This document shows, piece after piece, positions 41,572-50,191 of a stretch of DNA of 64,000 bases. The translations under genes and the position numbers were made by a program. Origin of the DNA: Acidimicrobiaceae bacterium (lineage in GTDB: Bacteria; Actinomycetota; Acidimicrobiia; Acidimicrobiales; RAAP-2); contig PMLJ01000043.1 in the NCBI GenBank assembly GCA_003158855.1, positions 140,338 through 204,337 on the forward strand. The letters are read 5' to 3'. Position 1 is the stretch's first letter; each line of letters starts with the position of its first letter. The notes under the pieces are model-generated. The model had not been told where the DNA came from. It saw nothing but the letters and a program-made list of their open reading frames with translations, and searched no databases.

Positions 41572-42588
41572 ATGAGCACTGTGGAACTGCCAGACAGCAC
41601 CGCGCCATCCGCGGCCGGTGCCTCTCGCGAGTCCGGGTGCGACGAGCATCGAGCGCCGAGGGATCTCCAGCGAGCGCTGCTGCTGATCGTGGCCACGCTA
41701 TGGCTGCTGGACGCCGTGCTGCAGATCCAGCCCTCCATGTTCGCTCCGGGCCCGGGTGGACTGAGCGGCATGTTGAACTCGTCGGCCGGTGCCAACCCCG
41801 GCTGGATTGCCCACTCCATAACGTGGAACGCTTCGATCTTCTATCACCACCCGGTGCTGACCAATACGCTTTGCGCTCTTGTTCAGTTCTCGATTGCCTT
41901 CGGAATCGTATCGAAACGTACGTGCAGGCCCGCTCTGGCACTCTCTGTCGCCTGGGCGCTCGGCGTCTGGTGGTTCGGCGAGGGCCTCGGTGCAATCTTC
42001 TCCGGTGGCGCCACGCCACTTCGCGGAGGCCCGGGTGGCGCGCTCTTCTACGTTCTGCTCGCGGTGCTGCTGTGGCCCAGCGAGGGTTCGGACCGGCCGT
42101 TCGTGGCGGCTCGAAGCGTTGGACCGAAGGCGGCCAAGGTTCTCTGGATCACGGCGTGGGCCCTTTTGGCGCTGCTGGCGGTGCTCGGTTCGGGTCGCTC
42201 GCCGCGGGCGCTGCACGATCAGGTGGTGCGAATGAGCAGCGGGCAGCCGGGATGGCTCGCCGCCATCGATCGTCACGTGGCGTTGCTCCTTCTCCATGAC
42301 GGAACGCCACTGGCGTTTTCATTCGGCGTTGTCTGCGTGGTGGTAGCTGGCGCCATACTTCTCCCCCCCACGCTCACCCGGGTGGCTCTGGTACTGGCCA
42401 TTGCGGTGTTTGCGTCCATTTGGGTCGCCACCCAGAACTTTGGCGGCATCCTGGCCGGGGGCGCGACGGACCCCAACTCGGGGCCGCTGGTCGTGGTACT
42501 GGCGTTGACGTACTGGCCCTTGACGGCTGCTCGAGCGACCCCGAACGACACCGCGCCGGACTCGGTGGTCGTGGCGGAAGCGACCTGA
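41572..42588 (+). CDS. Polytopic membrane protein, unknown function
   Basis: 338 residues with about eight hydrophobic segments (ALLLIVATLWLLDAVLQIQP first, ending in a Thr/Ala-rich tail). Gly-rich loops contain SGGATPLRGGPGGALFYVL and AGGATDPNSGPLVVVL, an internal duplication. A single DoxX-like domain is not evident. GCGAGGGAG precedes the start. It is followed 6 bases later by a DUF5134 protein and then by a converging BlaI-type repressor, which hints at a metal-related membrane function. Confidence 0.7.
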   Translation: MSTVELPDSTAPSAAGASRESGCDEHRAPRDLQRALLLIVATLWLLDAVLQIQPSMFAPGPGGLSGMLNSSAGANPGWIAHSITWNASIFYHHPVLTNTLCALVQFSIAFGIVSKRTCRPALALSVAWALGVWWFGEGLGAIFSGGATPLRGGPGGALFYVLLAVLLWPSEGSDRPFVAARSVGPKAAKVLWITAWALLALLAVLGSGRSPRALHDQVVRMSSGQPGWLAAIDRHVALLLLHDGTPLAFSFGVVCVVVAGAILLPPTLTRVALVLAIAVFASIWVATQNFGGILAGGATDPNSGPLVVVLALTYWPLTAARATPNDTAPDSVVVAEAT

Positions 42589-42594
42589 CGATTC

Positions 42595-43275
42595 ATGACG
42601 ATGACACCTTCGTGGCTGTACTACCTCTGCGCCGTGCTGACACTCGCCGTCGCCGCGTACTGTTTGATTTCCCTGATCGTGAAGGTTTGCACCCGCCGTG
42701 GCTCTGGTTGGGACATTGACATCGCCCACACCTTCATGGGAGTGTCGATGGCCGGCATGTCCGTTGCCCGGTGGGCGTTCGGGGCGACGGTCATGTGGGA
42801 GATCATCTTCGCGGTGCTGCTCACGTGGTTCTTGGCGCGCACCCTTCAGTCGGTGCGTCACCACGGAGTCCACCTCTCTCACTTCTTGGTCCACGCGGCG
42901 ATGAGCTTGGCGATGCTCTTGATGTACCGGTTCCCCGTGCGGGTACGCGGCGGGTCCCCGACAGGGCCAATGTCCCTGTCAAGCGCGGCTTCAAGGCTTG
43001 ATCCGGGGCTCGCCTTCGTTCTGGTGCTGATCTTCTTCGCGTCAGCCATCCTCACGCTCGACTCTTCTGCCAGGGGCGCCTCTCACCACACGCCTCGTGG
43101 ATCGACCCCCGCCACGAGCGCATCTGGCGGGCCAGGAAGTCCGCCGATTCGGTTGGAAAGGCGGTGCGGCCGCGCCGGTGGCGTTCGAGGGCTGGCGGAC
43201 GCGCCCCGGCTCGAAGACGCGAGCCACGTGCTCTTGTGCGTCCTCATGGGGTTCCTGCTCATCGTCATGATCTAG
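42595..43275 (+). CDS. DUF5134-type membrane protein
   Basis: 226 residues with about six membrane segments. The segment DIAHTFMGVSMAGMSVARWA is the His/Met-containing stretch typical of actinobacterial DUF5134 proteins. A Met/His-lined segment would suit copper, but this is inference. The region after residue 165 is hydrophilic (Pro/Ser/Arg) with a final hydrophobic stretch. It sits in an operon with the preceding membrane protein and converges with the Cys-rich BlaI-type gene 30 bases away. Confidence 0.75.
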   Translation: MTMTPSWLYYLCAVLTLAVAAYCLISLIVKVCTRRGSGWDIDIAHTFMGVSMAGMSVARWAFGATVMWEIIFAVLLTWFLARTLQSVRHHGVHLSHFLVHAAMSLAMLLMYRFPVRVRGGSPTGPMSLSSAASRLDPGLAFVLVLIFFASAILTLDSSARGASHHTPRGSTPATSASGGPGSPPIRLERRCGRAGGVRGLADAPRLEDASHVLLCVLMGFLLIVMI

Positions 43276-43305
43276 CGATTGGGCGTCAATGCGACGCGGC
43301 GTCGC

Positions 43306-43770
43306 TCACTGGTCCGAGGGAACCGGTCTCGCCTCACGCTCCTCGAGAGCTCGGCGGAGTATCGCCGCCTCCACGGGCGACAGGGTCTGGCTGAAGCTGA
43401 CCAGGGCGGCATCGGGTTCGCGGCTGGCGACCAGGTCCTCGTGCATCAGCGCTGCGGTGTGGGCGCCCCGGGTTCCGATGACGGCGAACTTGATGGAACG
43501 CCCGTCCATCCTGCGGCGCAGCAGTACCTTGTGAACGAGGCGGTCGAGCACGGTGGCGGCCGTCGTGTAGGCGTGTTCGGGAAACGCGTTGGCCACTGCG
43601 CGCCCGGTCAATTCGCGCTCGGGCCTCTCCCAAAGTACGTCCATCACGCGTCGCTCGAGCTCTCCCAGCCTCGCTGCGCCGCAGTGACAGTCGTCGCACG
43701 TGCACGGATCACACGAGCACATCGGGTTATCGCACGTCGATGTTGCCGATCGATCGACGCCTGGCTCCAT
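43306..43770 (-). CDS. BlaI/CopY-family repressor with N-terminal Cys-rich metal-binding segment
   Basis: 154 residues. Residues 13-30 read CDNPMCSCDPCTCDDCHC, seven Cys in CxC/CxxC spacing like metallothionein. A BlaI/MecI winged helix follows (about 33-110: LGELERRVMDVLW, AYTTAATVLDRLVHKVLLRR) and then the C-terminal dimerisation helices (LSPVEAAILRRALEER). BlaI is usually cleaved by BlaR; CopY, in the same family, has a C-terminal CxC pair. Here the Cys cluster is N-terminal and much richer. The start at 43770 is chosen as the first Met before the cluster. It likely controls the converging membrane genes or itself in response to a thiophilic metal. Confidence 0.85.
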   Translation of the reverse strand: MEPGVDRSATSTCDNPMCSCDPCTCDDCHCGAARLGELERRVMDVLWERPERELTGRAVANAFPEHAYTTAATVLDRLVHKVLLRRRMDGRSIKFAVIGTRGAHTAALMHEDLVASREPDAALVSFSQTLSPVEAAILRRALEEREARPVPSDQ

Positions 43771-43990
43771 GTGCAGAGTGTACGGGTGCGGTCTGCGCGT
43801 CGGCGAGTCGACCGTGCCCGGGTCGCGCGGCCACGCCGAGTCCCGCCGCAACGCGGATTCGCCGAACGCGAGCTCCGTCGCCACGGCTGAGATCCGGATG
43901 TGACCGTCGAGGGTGAGACGCGAAGGATGGAATGGAGACCGCGGCCGAGGACGCAATCCGGGACGACGAAGTCCTGAGAAGTCGGCGAGG

Positions 43991-44227
43991 TCAGCCGCCA
44001 GAGACGGGCGGGATAACGGCAATCTCGTCGTTGTCGTTCACGAGCGCACCCGGCTCCGCGTCGTCGCCGTTGACCCAGATGCGAGACACCTTGAGGATCT
44101 GCGAAAAATCGGGGCCGAAGCGCGCTACGGCCGCCGCCACCACGTCGCCGACGCAGCGGCCGGGAAGTTGCGCCTCGGCGATACCGGCGGCCTCGCGAGC
44201 CGGCCCGAAGAGTCGAAGCCGCGCCAC
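43991..44227 (-). CDS. moaD: Molybdopterin synthase sulfur carrier subunit
   Basis: 78 residues, ubiquitin-like fold: RLRLFGPAREAAG at the start, NGDDAEPGALVNDNDEIAVI, and the obligatory C-terminal Gly-Gly (PPVSGG). Its thiocarboxylate donates sulfur to cyclic pyranopterin in complex with MoaE. Last gene of a six-gene operon, 3 bases after moaA. No MoeB-type activating enzyme is encoded in the window. Confidence 0.92.
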   Translation of the reverse strand: MARLRLFGPAREAAGIAEAQLPGRCVGDVVAAAVARFGPDFSQILKVSRIWVNGDDAEPGALVNDNDEIAVIPPVSGG

Positions 44228-44230
44228 GCC

Positions 44231-45304
44231 CTAGCCGCCGATCATCGACATCGAACGCTGGGGCGACAAGAAGTCGGGCTCGTTGATGCCGTGCCCGGGG
44301 AACTTGCCCCAGACCGACGAGCGAAGGCTGTGCTCGATCGCGTCGTCGGATCCGCCCTGACGCAAGATGTCGCGCACGGAGGTTTCGGCGTCCGAGAACA
44401 GGCAGTTGCGAATGGCGCCGTCGGCGGTGAGTCGAAGGCGGTTGCAAGTGCCGCAGAACGGCTCGGTGACACTCGAGATCAGGCCGATCTCACCGGCTCC
44501 ATCGGCGAAGCGGAATCGTTCGGCTGGCGCGGGGCTCGCGGTCGCCTCGATTGGCTCCAGCTCCCAGCGCGCCGAGATCAGTTCGTAGACTTCGCGACCC
44601 GGCACCAACTGCGCGCGATCCCAGTTGCCTTGGGCGTCGAGAGGCATGAATTCAATAAAGCGGACCGTGCGACCGGTGGTGCGCGCGAACTGCGCAAACG
44701 ACAGCACCTCGTCATCGTTCTGACCCCGCAACAGGACCACGTTGATCTTCAACGGCCGCAGTCCCGCCTGCTCTGCCGCGTCCATGGCATTGAGGACGAC
44801 GTCGAGTGTGGCTCGCCGGCGAATGGCGGCAAAGCGCTCGGGAATCAGCGAGTCGCAGCTGATGTTCACCCGCCGCAGACCGGCCTGAGCGAGTTCGTCT
44901 GCGCGTCGCGCCAACTCGGTTCCGTTGGTGGTGAGCGAAAGATCCTCGAATCCCAGATCGTTCAAGCCTTTCACCAAAGTGACCAGTCCCTTGCGCACGA
45001 GCGGCTCACCGCCCGTGAGGCGTACGGCGTCAACCCCGAGGCCCTTGGCCACCCCCGCAAAACGAAGGATCTCGTCAAAGCTCAACAGCTCATCATTGGG
45101 CAGGAACGTCATGCCCTCTTCGGGCATGCAGTAGACGCAGCGCAGGTTGCATCGATCGGTCACCGAGATCCGCAGGTCGCTGTGGACGCGGCCGTAGCGG
45201 TCGACGAGGGGACCGCTGGTGGGCATGGTCTGCACCACGCGACCCTCTGGTTCCATGGCGCGCAGCGACTTCGGTTTGATGCCAACTGGTACTGAAGTAG
45301 TCAC
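44231..45304 (-). CDS. moaA: GTP 3',8-cyclase
   Basis: Radical SAM enzyme of 357 residues. It has the N-terminal cluster CNLRCVYC, TGGEPLVRKGLVTLVKGL, the C-terminal cluster FCGTCNRLRLTADG plus a later Cys in RNCLF, and the C-terminal SMIGG with the Gly-Gly needed by the family. It makes 3',8-cyclo-GTP, the substrate of MoaC. The first 35 residues are an extension before VDRYGRVHSDLRISVTDRC. It overlaps moeA by 4 bases. Confidence 0.95.
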   Translation of the reverse strand: MTTSVPVGIKPKSLRAMEPEGRVVQTMPTSGPLVDRYGRVHSDLRISVTDRCNLRCVYCMPEEGMTFLPNDELLSFDEILRFAGVAKGLGVDAVRLTGGEPLVRKGLVTLVKGLNDLGFEDLSLTTNGTELARRADELAQAGLRRVNISCDSLIPERFAAIRRRATLDVVLNAMDAAEQAGLRPLKINVVLLRGQNDDEVLSFAQFARTTGRTVRFIEFMPLDAQGNWDRAQLVPGREVYELISARWELEPIEATASPAPAERFRFADGAGEIGLISSVTEPFCGTCNRLRLTADGAIRNCLFSDAETSVRDILRQGGSDDAIEHSLRSSVWGKFPGHGINEPDFLSPQRSMSMIGG

Positions 45305-46572
45305 CAGGCCGCCCCTCCGGTAGGTAGATCGTCACTCGGCGCAGCGACGTCGGCTGGGTTCGACAGTAGCGCTCGAACCGAACCACCCTGGCCAACGCCC
45401 TCACCATCAGGCAGGATCAAGAGGGCGTTGGCGCTCGCCATTGCGCTGAGCTGGTGGGACTCTTGGCCCTCGAGCGGGTGCGCGAGGTAGCGGCCCCGGT
45501 GGTCGAGGGAAACAACGGCGCGCACGAAGTGGACGCGGCCGTCGCGGCTCCTCGCGAGGTCGGCCGTGGCCGTGGCGCAGACCCAGGGTCGAAACACGGT
45601 GGCGTGCCCCGCCATGCGGCGAACGGCGGGACGCACGAGGAGCTCGAAACTCACCATGGCCGACACCGGGTTTCCCGGGAGTCCGAAGACGGGCAGGTTG
45701 GTATTGGCCAGCGTGCCAAAGGCGAATGGTTTGGCCGGGCGAATGGCGATCTGCATCCAGCGCATCGAATCACCGCTGACGTCGTCGAGCACGATGCGCA
45801 CGATGTCGAAGTCGCCAACACTGACCCCGCCGCTGGTGATGAGGGCGTCGCAGGACTCGCCGGCCCGGCCAAAGGCGTCGAGCAGGGCTCCGCGGTCATC
45901 TGGAACGACACCGAGGTCGACGGGCTCCCAGCCTTCCTGGCGAATGAGCCCCAGCAGCGAGTGACGGTTCGCGTCTCGGATCGTGCCGGGAGCCAGTGGC
46001 CCGTCCCCGACGAAGAGTTCGTCACCCGTGGAGAGCACGCCGAGGCGAGGACGACGGTGCACCGCAACGTTCGTGAAGCCCTGCGCTGCGAGGACGCCGA
46101 GATGGGCCGGTCGAAGAGGGGTGCCGGCCTCGGCGAGCAACTGGCCGATTGCCACGTCGTGGCCGGGCCGGCGAATGAAGTTCCCCGGCGGAGTCTCGGT
46201 CGTGATGACGACGGTGGCGCCGTCATCACGTGGTTCGCACAGCTCCACCATGGTCACCGCATCCGCGCCGTCCGGGATCGGTGCGCCCGTCATGATTCGC
46301 ACGGCCTGGCCCGGTTCAAGCGCGCCGTCAAAGACGTGTCCGGCGCTGAGCGAGCCAACGACCCGTAGCGTTGCCGGCGCGCCCTTCGTGTCGCTGGCGC
46401 GCAGCGCGTAGCCGTCCATCGACGAGTTCGCGAACGAGGGGACGTCGGTTTCGGCGTAGACGCTTCGTCCCACCACGCAGCCGAGCGCCTCATCGATTGG
46501 CGTCTCGGCAACCGGTAGTGGCGCGACGCGTTCGAGTACGAAGTTCTGCGCTTGAGCCAGGGGAATCACCAC
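45301..46572 (-). CDS. moeA: Molybdopterin molybdenumtransferase
   Basis: 423 residues. It has FANSSMDGYALRA and RIMTGAPIPDGADAVTMVE near the N-terminus, VLSTGDELF, TSGGVSVGDFDIVR and GLPGNPVSAMVSFELLVRP, the ordered motifs of MoeA. It inserts molybdate into adenylated molybdopterin. GTG or ATG at 46572 gives MVIPLAQAQNFVLE. It lies 6 bases after moaE and overlaps moaA by 4 bases. Confidence 0.95.
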   Translation of the reverse strand: MVIPLAQAQNFVLERVAPLPVAETPIDEALGCVVGRSVYAETDVPSFANSSMDGYALRASDTKGAPATLRVVGSLSAGHVFDGALEPGQAVRIMTGAPIPDGADAVTMVELCEPRDDGATVVITTETPPGNFIRRPGHDVAIGQLLAEAGTPLRPAHLGVLAAQGFTNVAVHRRPRLGVLSTGDELFVGDGPLAPGTIRDANRHSLLGLIRQEGWEPVDLGVVPDDRGALLDAFGRAGESCDALITSGGVSVGDFDIVRIVLDDVSGDSMRWMQIAIRPAKPFAFGTLANTNLPVFGLPGNPVSAMVSFELLVRPAVRRMAGHATVFRPWVCATATADLARSRDGRVHFVRAVVSLDHRGRYLAHPLEGQESHQLSAMASANALLILPDGEGVGQGGSVRALLSNPADVAAPSDDLPTGGAAW

Positions 46573-46578
46573 GCTGGT

Positions 46579-47091
46579 CTACGAGCTCCGCGCAGGCCGC
46601 GCCACCGGGGCGTCGCCGGCGTCAAAGGACGACGCATCGTGGGCACACGTGCTCCAGTCCGAGCCGCCCTCCCACGTCTCGTGCTTCCAGATGGGCACGG
46701 TGTGCTTGAGCGTGTCGATGCAGAACTTCGCTGCCTCGAACGATTCATCGCGATGGGGAGTCGACGCCGTGACGACGACCGCAACGTCGCCCACCCTGAG
46801 CATGCCCACTCGGTGCAGCAGCACGAGTCGGCCCAGCTCACCCCAGTGCGCGCGCGCCTGGGTGGCCACCTCGCTCAGGCGGGGCACGACCTGTTCGATG
46901 TAGGCCTCGTACTCGAGCGACGTCACGCCGGGTCGATGTTCGGAGTGGTCGCGCACCAGGCCACAGAACGTTACGAGTCCGCCGCAGTGGGGCAGGCTGG
47001 CCCATTTCCACGCCTCGTCCACGGGCAGGGCATGGTCGGAGACGCCAATCCAGTCACCGGTCTGCGGCGGAGCCAGAGGCGGGAGCGTCAT
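46579..47091 (-). CDS. moaE: Molybdopterin synthase catalytic subunit
   Basis: 170 residues. It has GGLVTFCGLVRDHSEHRPGV, LEYEAYIEQV, LLHRVGMLRVGDVAVVV, and the catalytic stretch HRDESFEAAKFCIDTLKHTV plus PIWKHETWEGGSDW with the conserved lysines. It transfers sulfur from MoaD to precursor Z. The C-terminal 20 or so residues are a variable Ala/Ser/Arg tail. Its ATGA start overlaps the upstream xdhC-type gene. Confidence 0.94.
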   Translation of the reverse strand: MTLPPLAPPQTGDWIGVSDHALPVDEAWKWASLPHCGGLVTFCGLVRDHSEHRPGVTSLEYEAYIEQVVPRLSEVATQARAHWGELGRLVLLHRVGMLRVGDVAVVVTASTPHRDESFEAAKFCIDTLKHTVPIWKHETWEGGSDWSTCAHDASSFDAGDAPVARPARSS

Positions 47092-47915
47092 GAGGCGACC
47101 AGGTGTATGGGACCGGTCTCGTCGCGCAGCGAGCGGACCTCAGCGTTGGCGCGCCGGGCGATGATCTCGGCGCAGATCGCCACGGCGGTCTCTTCTGGCG
47201 TGCGAGCGCCAATCGCCAGACCGATCGGCGCCATGATCTCGTTCAGAAGGGAAGGCTCGACCCCGGCATCGATGAGCCGTTCGACGCGCTCGGCGTGGGT
47301 CTTGCGTGATCCCATCGCGCCGAGGTATCCCACGCTGGTTGACAGCGCCGCGGCAATGGCGGGAATGTCGAACTTGTGATCATGGGTCAGGACGCAGACT
47401 GCGTCGAGCGCGCCGAGTCGGTCGGCCACCGTTTCCAAATAGACGTGCGGCCACGCCACGACGACGTCGTCGGCGTCGGGGAAGCGTCTCTTGGTGGCAA
47501 AGACCTCGCGCGCATCACACACTGTGACGTGGTAGCCAAGGACCTTGGCTACCTTGACGAGTGCCGTAGTGAAATCGACGGCGCCGAAGATGATCATGCG
47601 CGGAGGCGGCGCGAAGACGTCAATGAATACCGTGACGTCGTCGAGGCGGGATTCGCCGGCGGAGCCGTAGTGACGAGCCACACTCCGTCCGCTCGACAGC
47701 GCCGCGTCGACATCGCGCGCCACCACGGCGTCAAGTTTCTCGTGACCCAGCGACCCCTGGACGCCGCGGATATGACTGACGAGTATCGTCGCGCCGAGTT
47801 CGGCGGGCGACGGGTTCTGACCTTGAGTGACGTCGGAACGTTCGATCACCGTGGCGATCGCCACGGGTTCTTGGGCACTGATGCAAGAGGCCAACGTGGA
47901 GAAGATCTTGTCCAT
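47088..47915 (-). CDS. XdhC/CoxI-family molybdenum cofactor insertion protein
   Basis: 275 residues. The N-terminal XdhC_CoxI-like part (MDKIFSTLASCISAQEPVAI, LGATILVSHIRGVQGSLGH) is followed by a Rossmann domain (IIFGAVDFTTALVKVAKVLG, VCVLTHDHKFDIPAIAAAL, GYLGAMGSRKTHAERVERL) and IGLAIGARTPEETAVAICAEI. XdhC proteins bind sulfurated cofactor and protect and insert it into hydroxylases. It overlaps the small upstream XdhC gene by 1 base and moaE by 4 bases. Confidence 0.88.
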   Translation of the reverse strand: MDKIFSTLASCISAQEPVAIATVIERSDVTQGQNPSPAELGATILVSHIRGVQGSLGHEKLDAVVARDVDAALSSGRSVARHYGSAGESRLDDVTVFIDVFAPPPRMIIFGAVDFTTALVKVAKVLGYHVTVCDAREVFATKRRFPDADDVVVAWPHVYLETVADRLGALDAVCVLTHDHKFDIPAIAAALSTSVGYLGAMGSRKTHAERVERLIDAGVEPSLLNEIMAPIGLAIGARTPEETAVAICAEIIARRANAEVRSLRDETGPIHLVAS

Positions 47916-48226
47916 CAGTTGAGCGGCTCAATGAAGATTCGAACGGTGCCGCCGCACGTCAGGCCGACCGCGAAGGCTTCATCATCGGAGTAGCCAAAGG
48001 TGCAGAGGCGTGGTTCGCCTGACTCGATGACGCCGAGGGCTTCGGTGACCACCGCGCCTTCGACGCAGCCGCCAGAGACCGAACCAATGACCTCGCTCGC
48101 CTCGTTGATGGCCATGGCGGCGCCGGGGTCACGAGGTCCGGATCCAACGACCGCGACGACGCGGGCCAGCGCTACCCGCTGGCCGCCGGCCCGCCAGCGC
48201 TCAATGTCTTCGATGAGATCCTTCAT
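47915..48226 (-). CDS. Small XdhC_CoxI-domain protein, first gene of the moa operon
   Basis: 103 residues corresponding to the XdhC N-terminal domain alone: ALARVVAVVGSGPRDPGAAM, SVSGGCVEGAVVTEALGVI and SGEPRLCTFGYSDDEAFAVG, then LTCGGTVRIFIEP, whose Cys is conserved. The start at 48226 (MKDLIEDIERWRAGG) matches the family; an ATG nine codons upstream also exists. It heads the operon xdhC-xdhC-moaE-moeA-moaA-moaD and diverges from coxM. It probably acts with the 275-residue XdhC in loading CO dehydrogenase. Confidence 0.85.
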   Translation of the reverse strand: MKDLIEDIERWRAGGQRVALARVVAVVGSGPRDPGAAMAINEASEVIGSVSGGCVEGAVVTEALGVIESGEPRLCTFGYSDDEAFAVGLTCGGTVRIFIEPLN

Positions 48227-48825
48227 CTGGTTGAGCCCCCGCCTCCCCGTCAATCGCTTGGATGGTGCACCAAGTCAGTGGACTTTCAAGACTAGCGACG
48301 AGCATTGTTCCAACGCGCGTCACCTCGAAAAGCCAGACGTGTTCCGGAGGGGAGTGGCGCTCGAAATGAGAGCCGTGGCGGGAGAAGGAGGTCGCTCGAA
48401 CGTTGTGGTTTTGATCCGCTCCCGCTCTACGGGTTGGCCGTTCGCTGGACCGGAGCCCACGGCTCCGGTCCCTGATCCCCTGCTCGTAACAACTGCGAGG
48501 TGAGCGCCGAGCCAACCATTGCTCGGACTCTTCACCCTCGGGGGTCGCCCGAGCCGGTCCCGCGAACTGCTCGGAACTCGGCTTGCTCGACCGGCAACGT
48601 GATGAGAACTTAGCGATTTCTTATTTCCTCCTCGCCGGCAGATCGTCTGATAGACATACATTCGGTAGTTGTGGCGAGCGTGTTTTCGGACGGCGACCCG
48701 AAGGTAATTCTGAGACATCGAGTGCTGGAAGTTGCCCGAGGGGTTGAGGGACTAACTGTTTCGTTCAGGTTGAGAGTTGTGAGAAATGTGGGCCTGGTTC
48801 CCACATGGATTGACAGGGGGATGTC
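48227..48825. promoter_or_regulatory. Divergent control region between moa and cox operons
   Basis: About 600 bases without a convincing gene. It contains a short GTCT-GAT-AGAC inverted repeat at 48645-48655 and a 7-bp inverted repeat at 48786-48806. No cofactor riboswitch-like structure could be recognised by eye. Length and position suggest that regulation of both operons occurs here. Confidence 0.45.
48786..48806. promoter_or_regulatory. Inverted repeat just upstream of coxM
   Basis: ATGTGGG, 7-base spacer, CCCACAT, ending 19 bases before the coxM start. It is either an operator or a leader hairpin. GACAGGGGGATGTC next to it carries the ribosome binding site. Confidence 0.4.
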
Positions 48826-49704
48826 ATGCAGGTACCGGCACCATTTCAGTACGCGCGAGCGACGACGGTGGATCACGCAATTGAGTTACTGAACGAAGGC
48901 GGTGACGGCGCGCGCATCGTCGCGGGCGGCCACAGTCTTCTGCCAATGATGAAACTTCGTTTGGCCAACTTCGACACCTTGATCGACATCAACGGTCTGC
49001 ACGATGAGTTGGGCTACATCCGCCAAGAAGGAAACGAGATACGTATCGGGTCGATGACTCGCCACCGCGAACTGCTCGAATCGGATCTGTTGGCGACGAC
49101 CTTCCCGATCTTCCGAGACGCCGAGCACGTCATCGCAGACCCCGTAGTGCGCAACCGAGGCACCCTCGGGGGATCACTGTGTCAAGCCGATCCGTCGGAA
49201 GACCTTTCCGCGGTGTGCACCACGCTCGACGCCAGTTGCGTGATCCGCGGGCGCGACGGCGAGCGCGTGGTGTCAATGGAGGACTTCCACCGCGGGCCCT
49301 ACGAGACCGCCGTGGGCGACGCCGAGATGCTGGTGGAGATCCGCGTGCCGATCCGACCCGGTGGATCGAGTGCCTATTTCAAAGTTGAGCGCCGGGCCGG
49401 TGACTGGGCGGTCGCGTCGAGCGGCGCGGCCGTGTGGATGTCCAACGGCGTCATCAGCGATGCCAGGGTGGGCCTCGCGGCCGTCGGTCCCAACACCACC
49501 GGCATCCCCGCGATCTCCGAAGCGCTTCGTGGGCGAGCTCCTTCCGAGGAGCTGTTTGCCCAGGCCGGCGCACTCGCCGCACAGGCCTGCAGCCCGGCCG
49601 TGGACATGCGCGGCACGGTTGAGTACAAACGCCACTTGGCGGACGAACTCACGCGCAGGGCACTGCGCAAGTCGGTAGAACGAATCAACGAACAGGGGGC
49701 CTGA
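48826..49704 (+). CDS. coxM: Aerobic CO dehydrogenase medium subunit (FAD)
   Basis: 292 residues. FAD-binding loops are IVAGGHSLLPMMKLRLAN near residue 32 and RNRGTLGGSLCQADPSED near 110, as in CoxM. The C-terminal CO_deh_flav_C domain follows (AYFKVERRAGDWAVASSGAA). It passes electrons from the iron-sulfur subunit to quinone. The start at 48826 has AGGGGGATG upstream. coxS begins 1 base after its stop. Confidence 0.93.
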   Translation: MQVPAPFQYARATTVDHAIELLNEGGDGARIVAGGHSLLPMMKLRLANFDTLIDINGLHDELGYIRQEGNEIRIGSMTRHRELLESDLLATTFPIFRDAEHVIADPVVRNRGTLGGSLCQADPSEDLSAVCTTLDASCVIRGRDGERVVSMEDFHRGPYETAVGDAEMLVEIRVPIRPGGSSAYFKVERRAGDWAVASSGAAVWMSNGVISDARVGLAAVGPNTTGIPAISEALRGRAPSEELFAQAGALAAQACSPAVDMRGTVEYKRHLADELTRRALRKSVERINEQGA

Positions 49705-49705
49705 C

Positions 49706-50191
49706 ATGAAGGTATCGATGAAAGTCAACGGAAATCAGGTCGACGAAGAGATTGAAGACCGCACTCTATTGGTGCACTTCCTGCGTGACCAGCTGCTGCT
49801 GAGGGGAACTCACTGGGGCTGTGACACCAGCAACTGTGGGACATGCGTCGTGTGGATGGACGGCGAACCCGTCAAGTCGTGCACGGTGCTGGCCGCAATG
49901 GCCGACGGACACGATGTCCGCACCGTCGAAGGTCTTGAGCAAGACGGTCAACTCGATCCAGTCCAGCAGGGCTTCATGGAGTGCCACGGTCTCCAGTGCG
50001 GCTTCTGCACGCCGGGCATGATGATGACGGCGCGAGCGCTGCTGGACCGCAACCCCGACCCGAGTGAAGAGGAGATTCGCGAGGCGATTTCTGGGCAGAT
50101 TTGCCGATGCACCGGCTACGCAACAATCGTTCGTTCAATTCGCTGGGCTGCGGTCCACGAAGCCAGCACCAAGCAAGGGAGCAACTCATGA
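49706..50191 (+). CDS. coxS: Aerobic CO dehydrogenase small subunit (2x [2Fe-2S])
   Basis: 161 residues. The N-terminal plant-type cluster CDTSNCGTCVVWMDGEPVKSC is followed by the second cluster in QCGFCTPGM and ICRCTGYATIV. It relays electrons from the molybdenum-copper site to FAD. The stop overlaps the coxL start by 4 bases. Confidence 0.95.
   Translation: MKVSMKVNGNQVDEEIEDRTLLVHFLRDQLLLRGTHWGCDTSNCGTCVVWMDGEPVKSCTVLAAMADGHDVRTVEGLEQDGQLDPVQQGFMECHGLQCGFCTPGMMMTARALLDRNPDPSEEEIREAISGQICRCTGYATIVRSIRWAAVHEASTKQGSNS

Noticed and set aside
48227..48825. Molybdenum cofactor riboswitch before the moa operon
   Set aside because: I looked for the long multi-stem structure by eye and could not recognise it; a covariance-model search would be needed to settle this.
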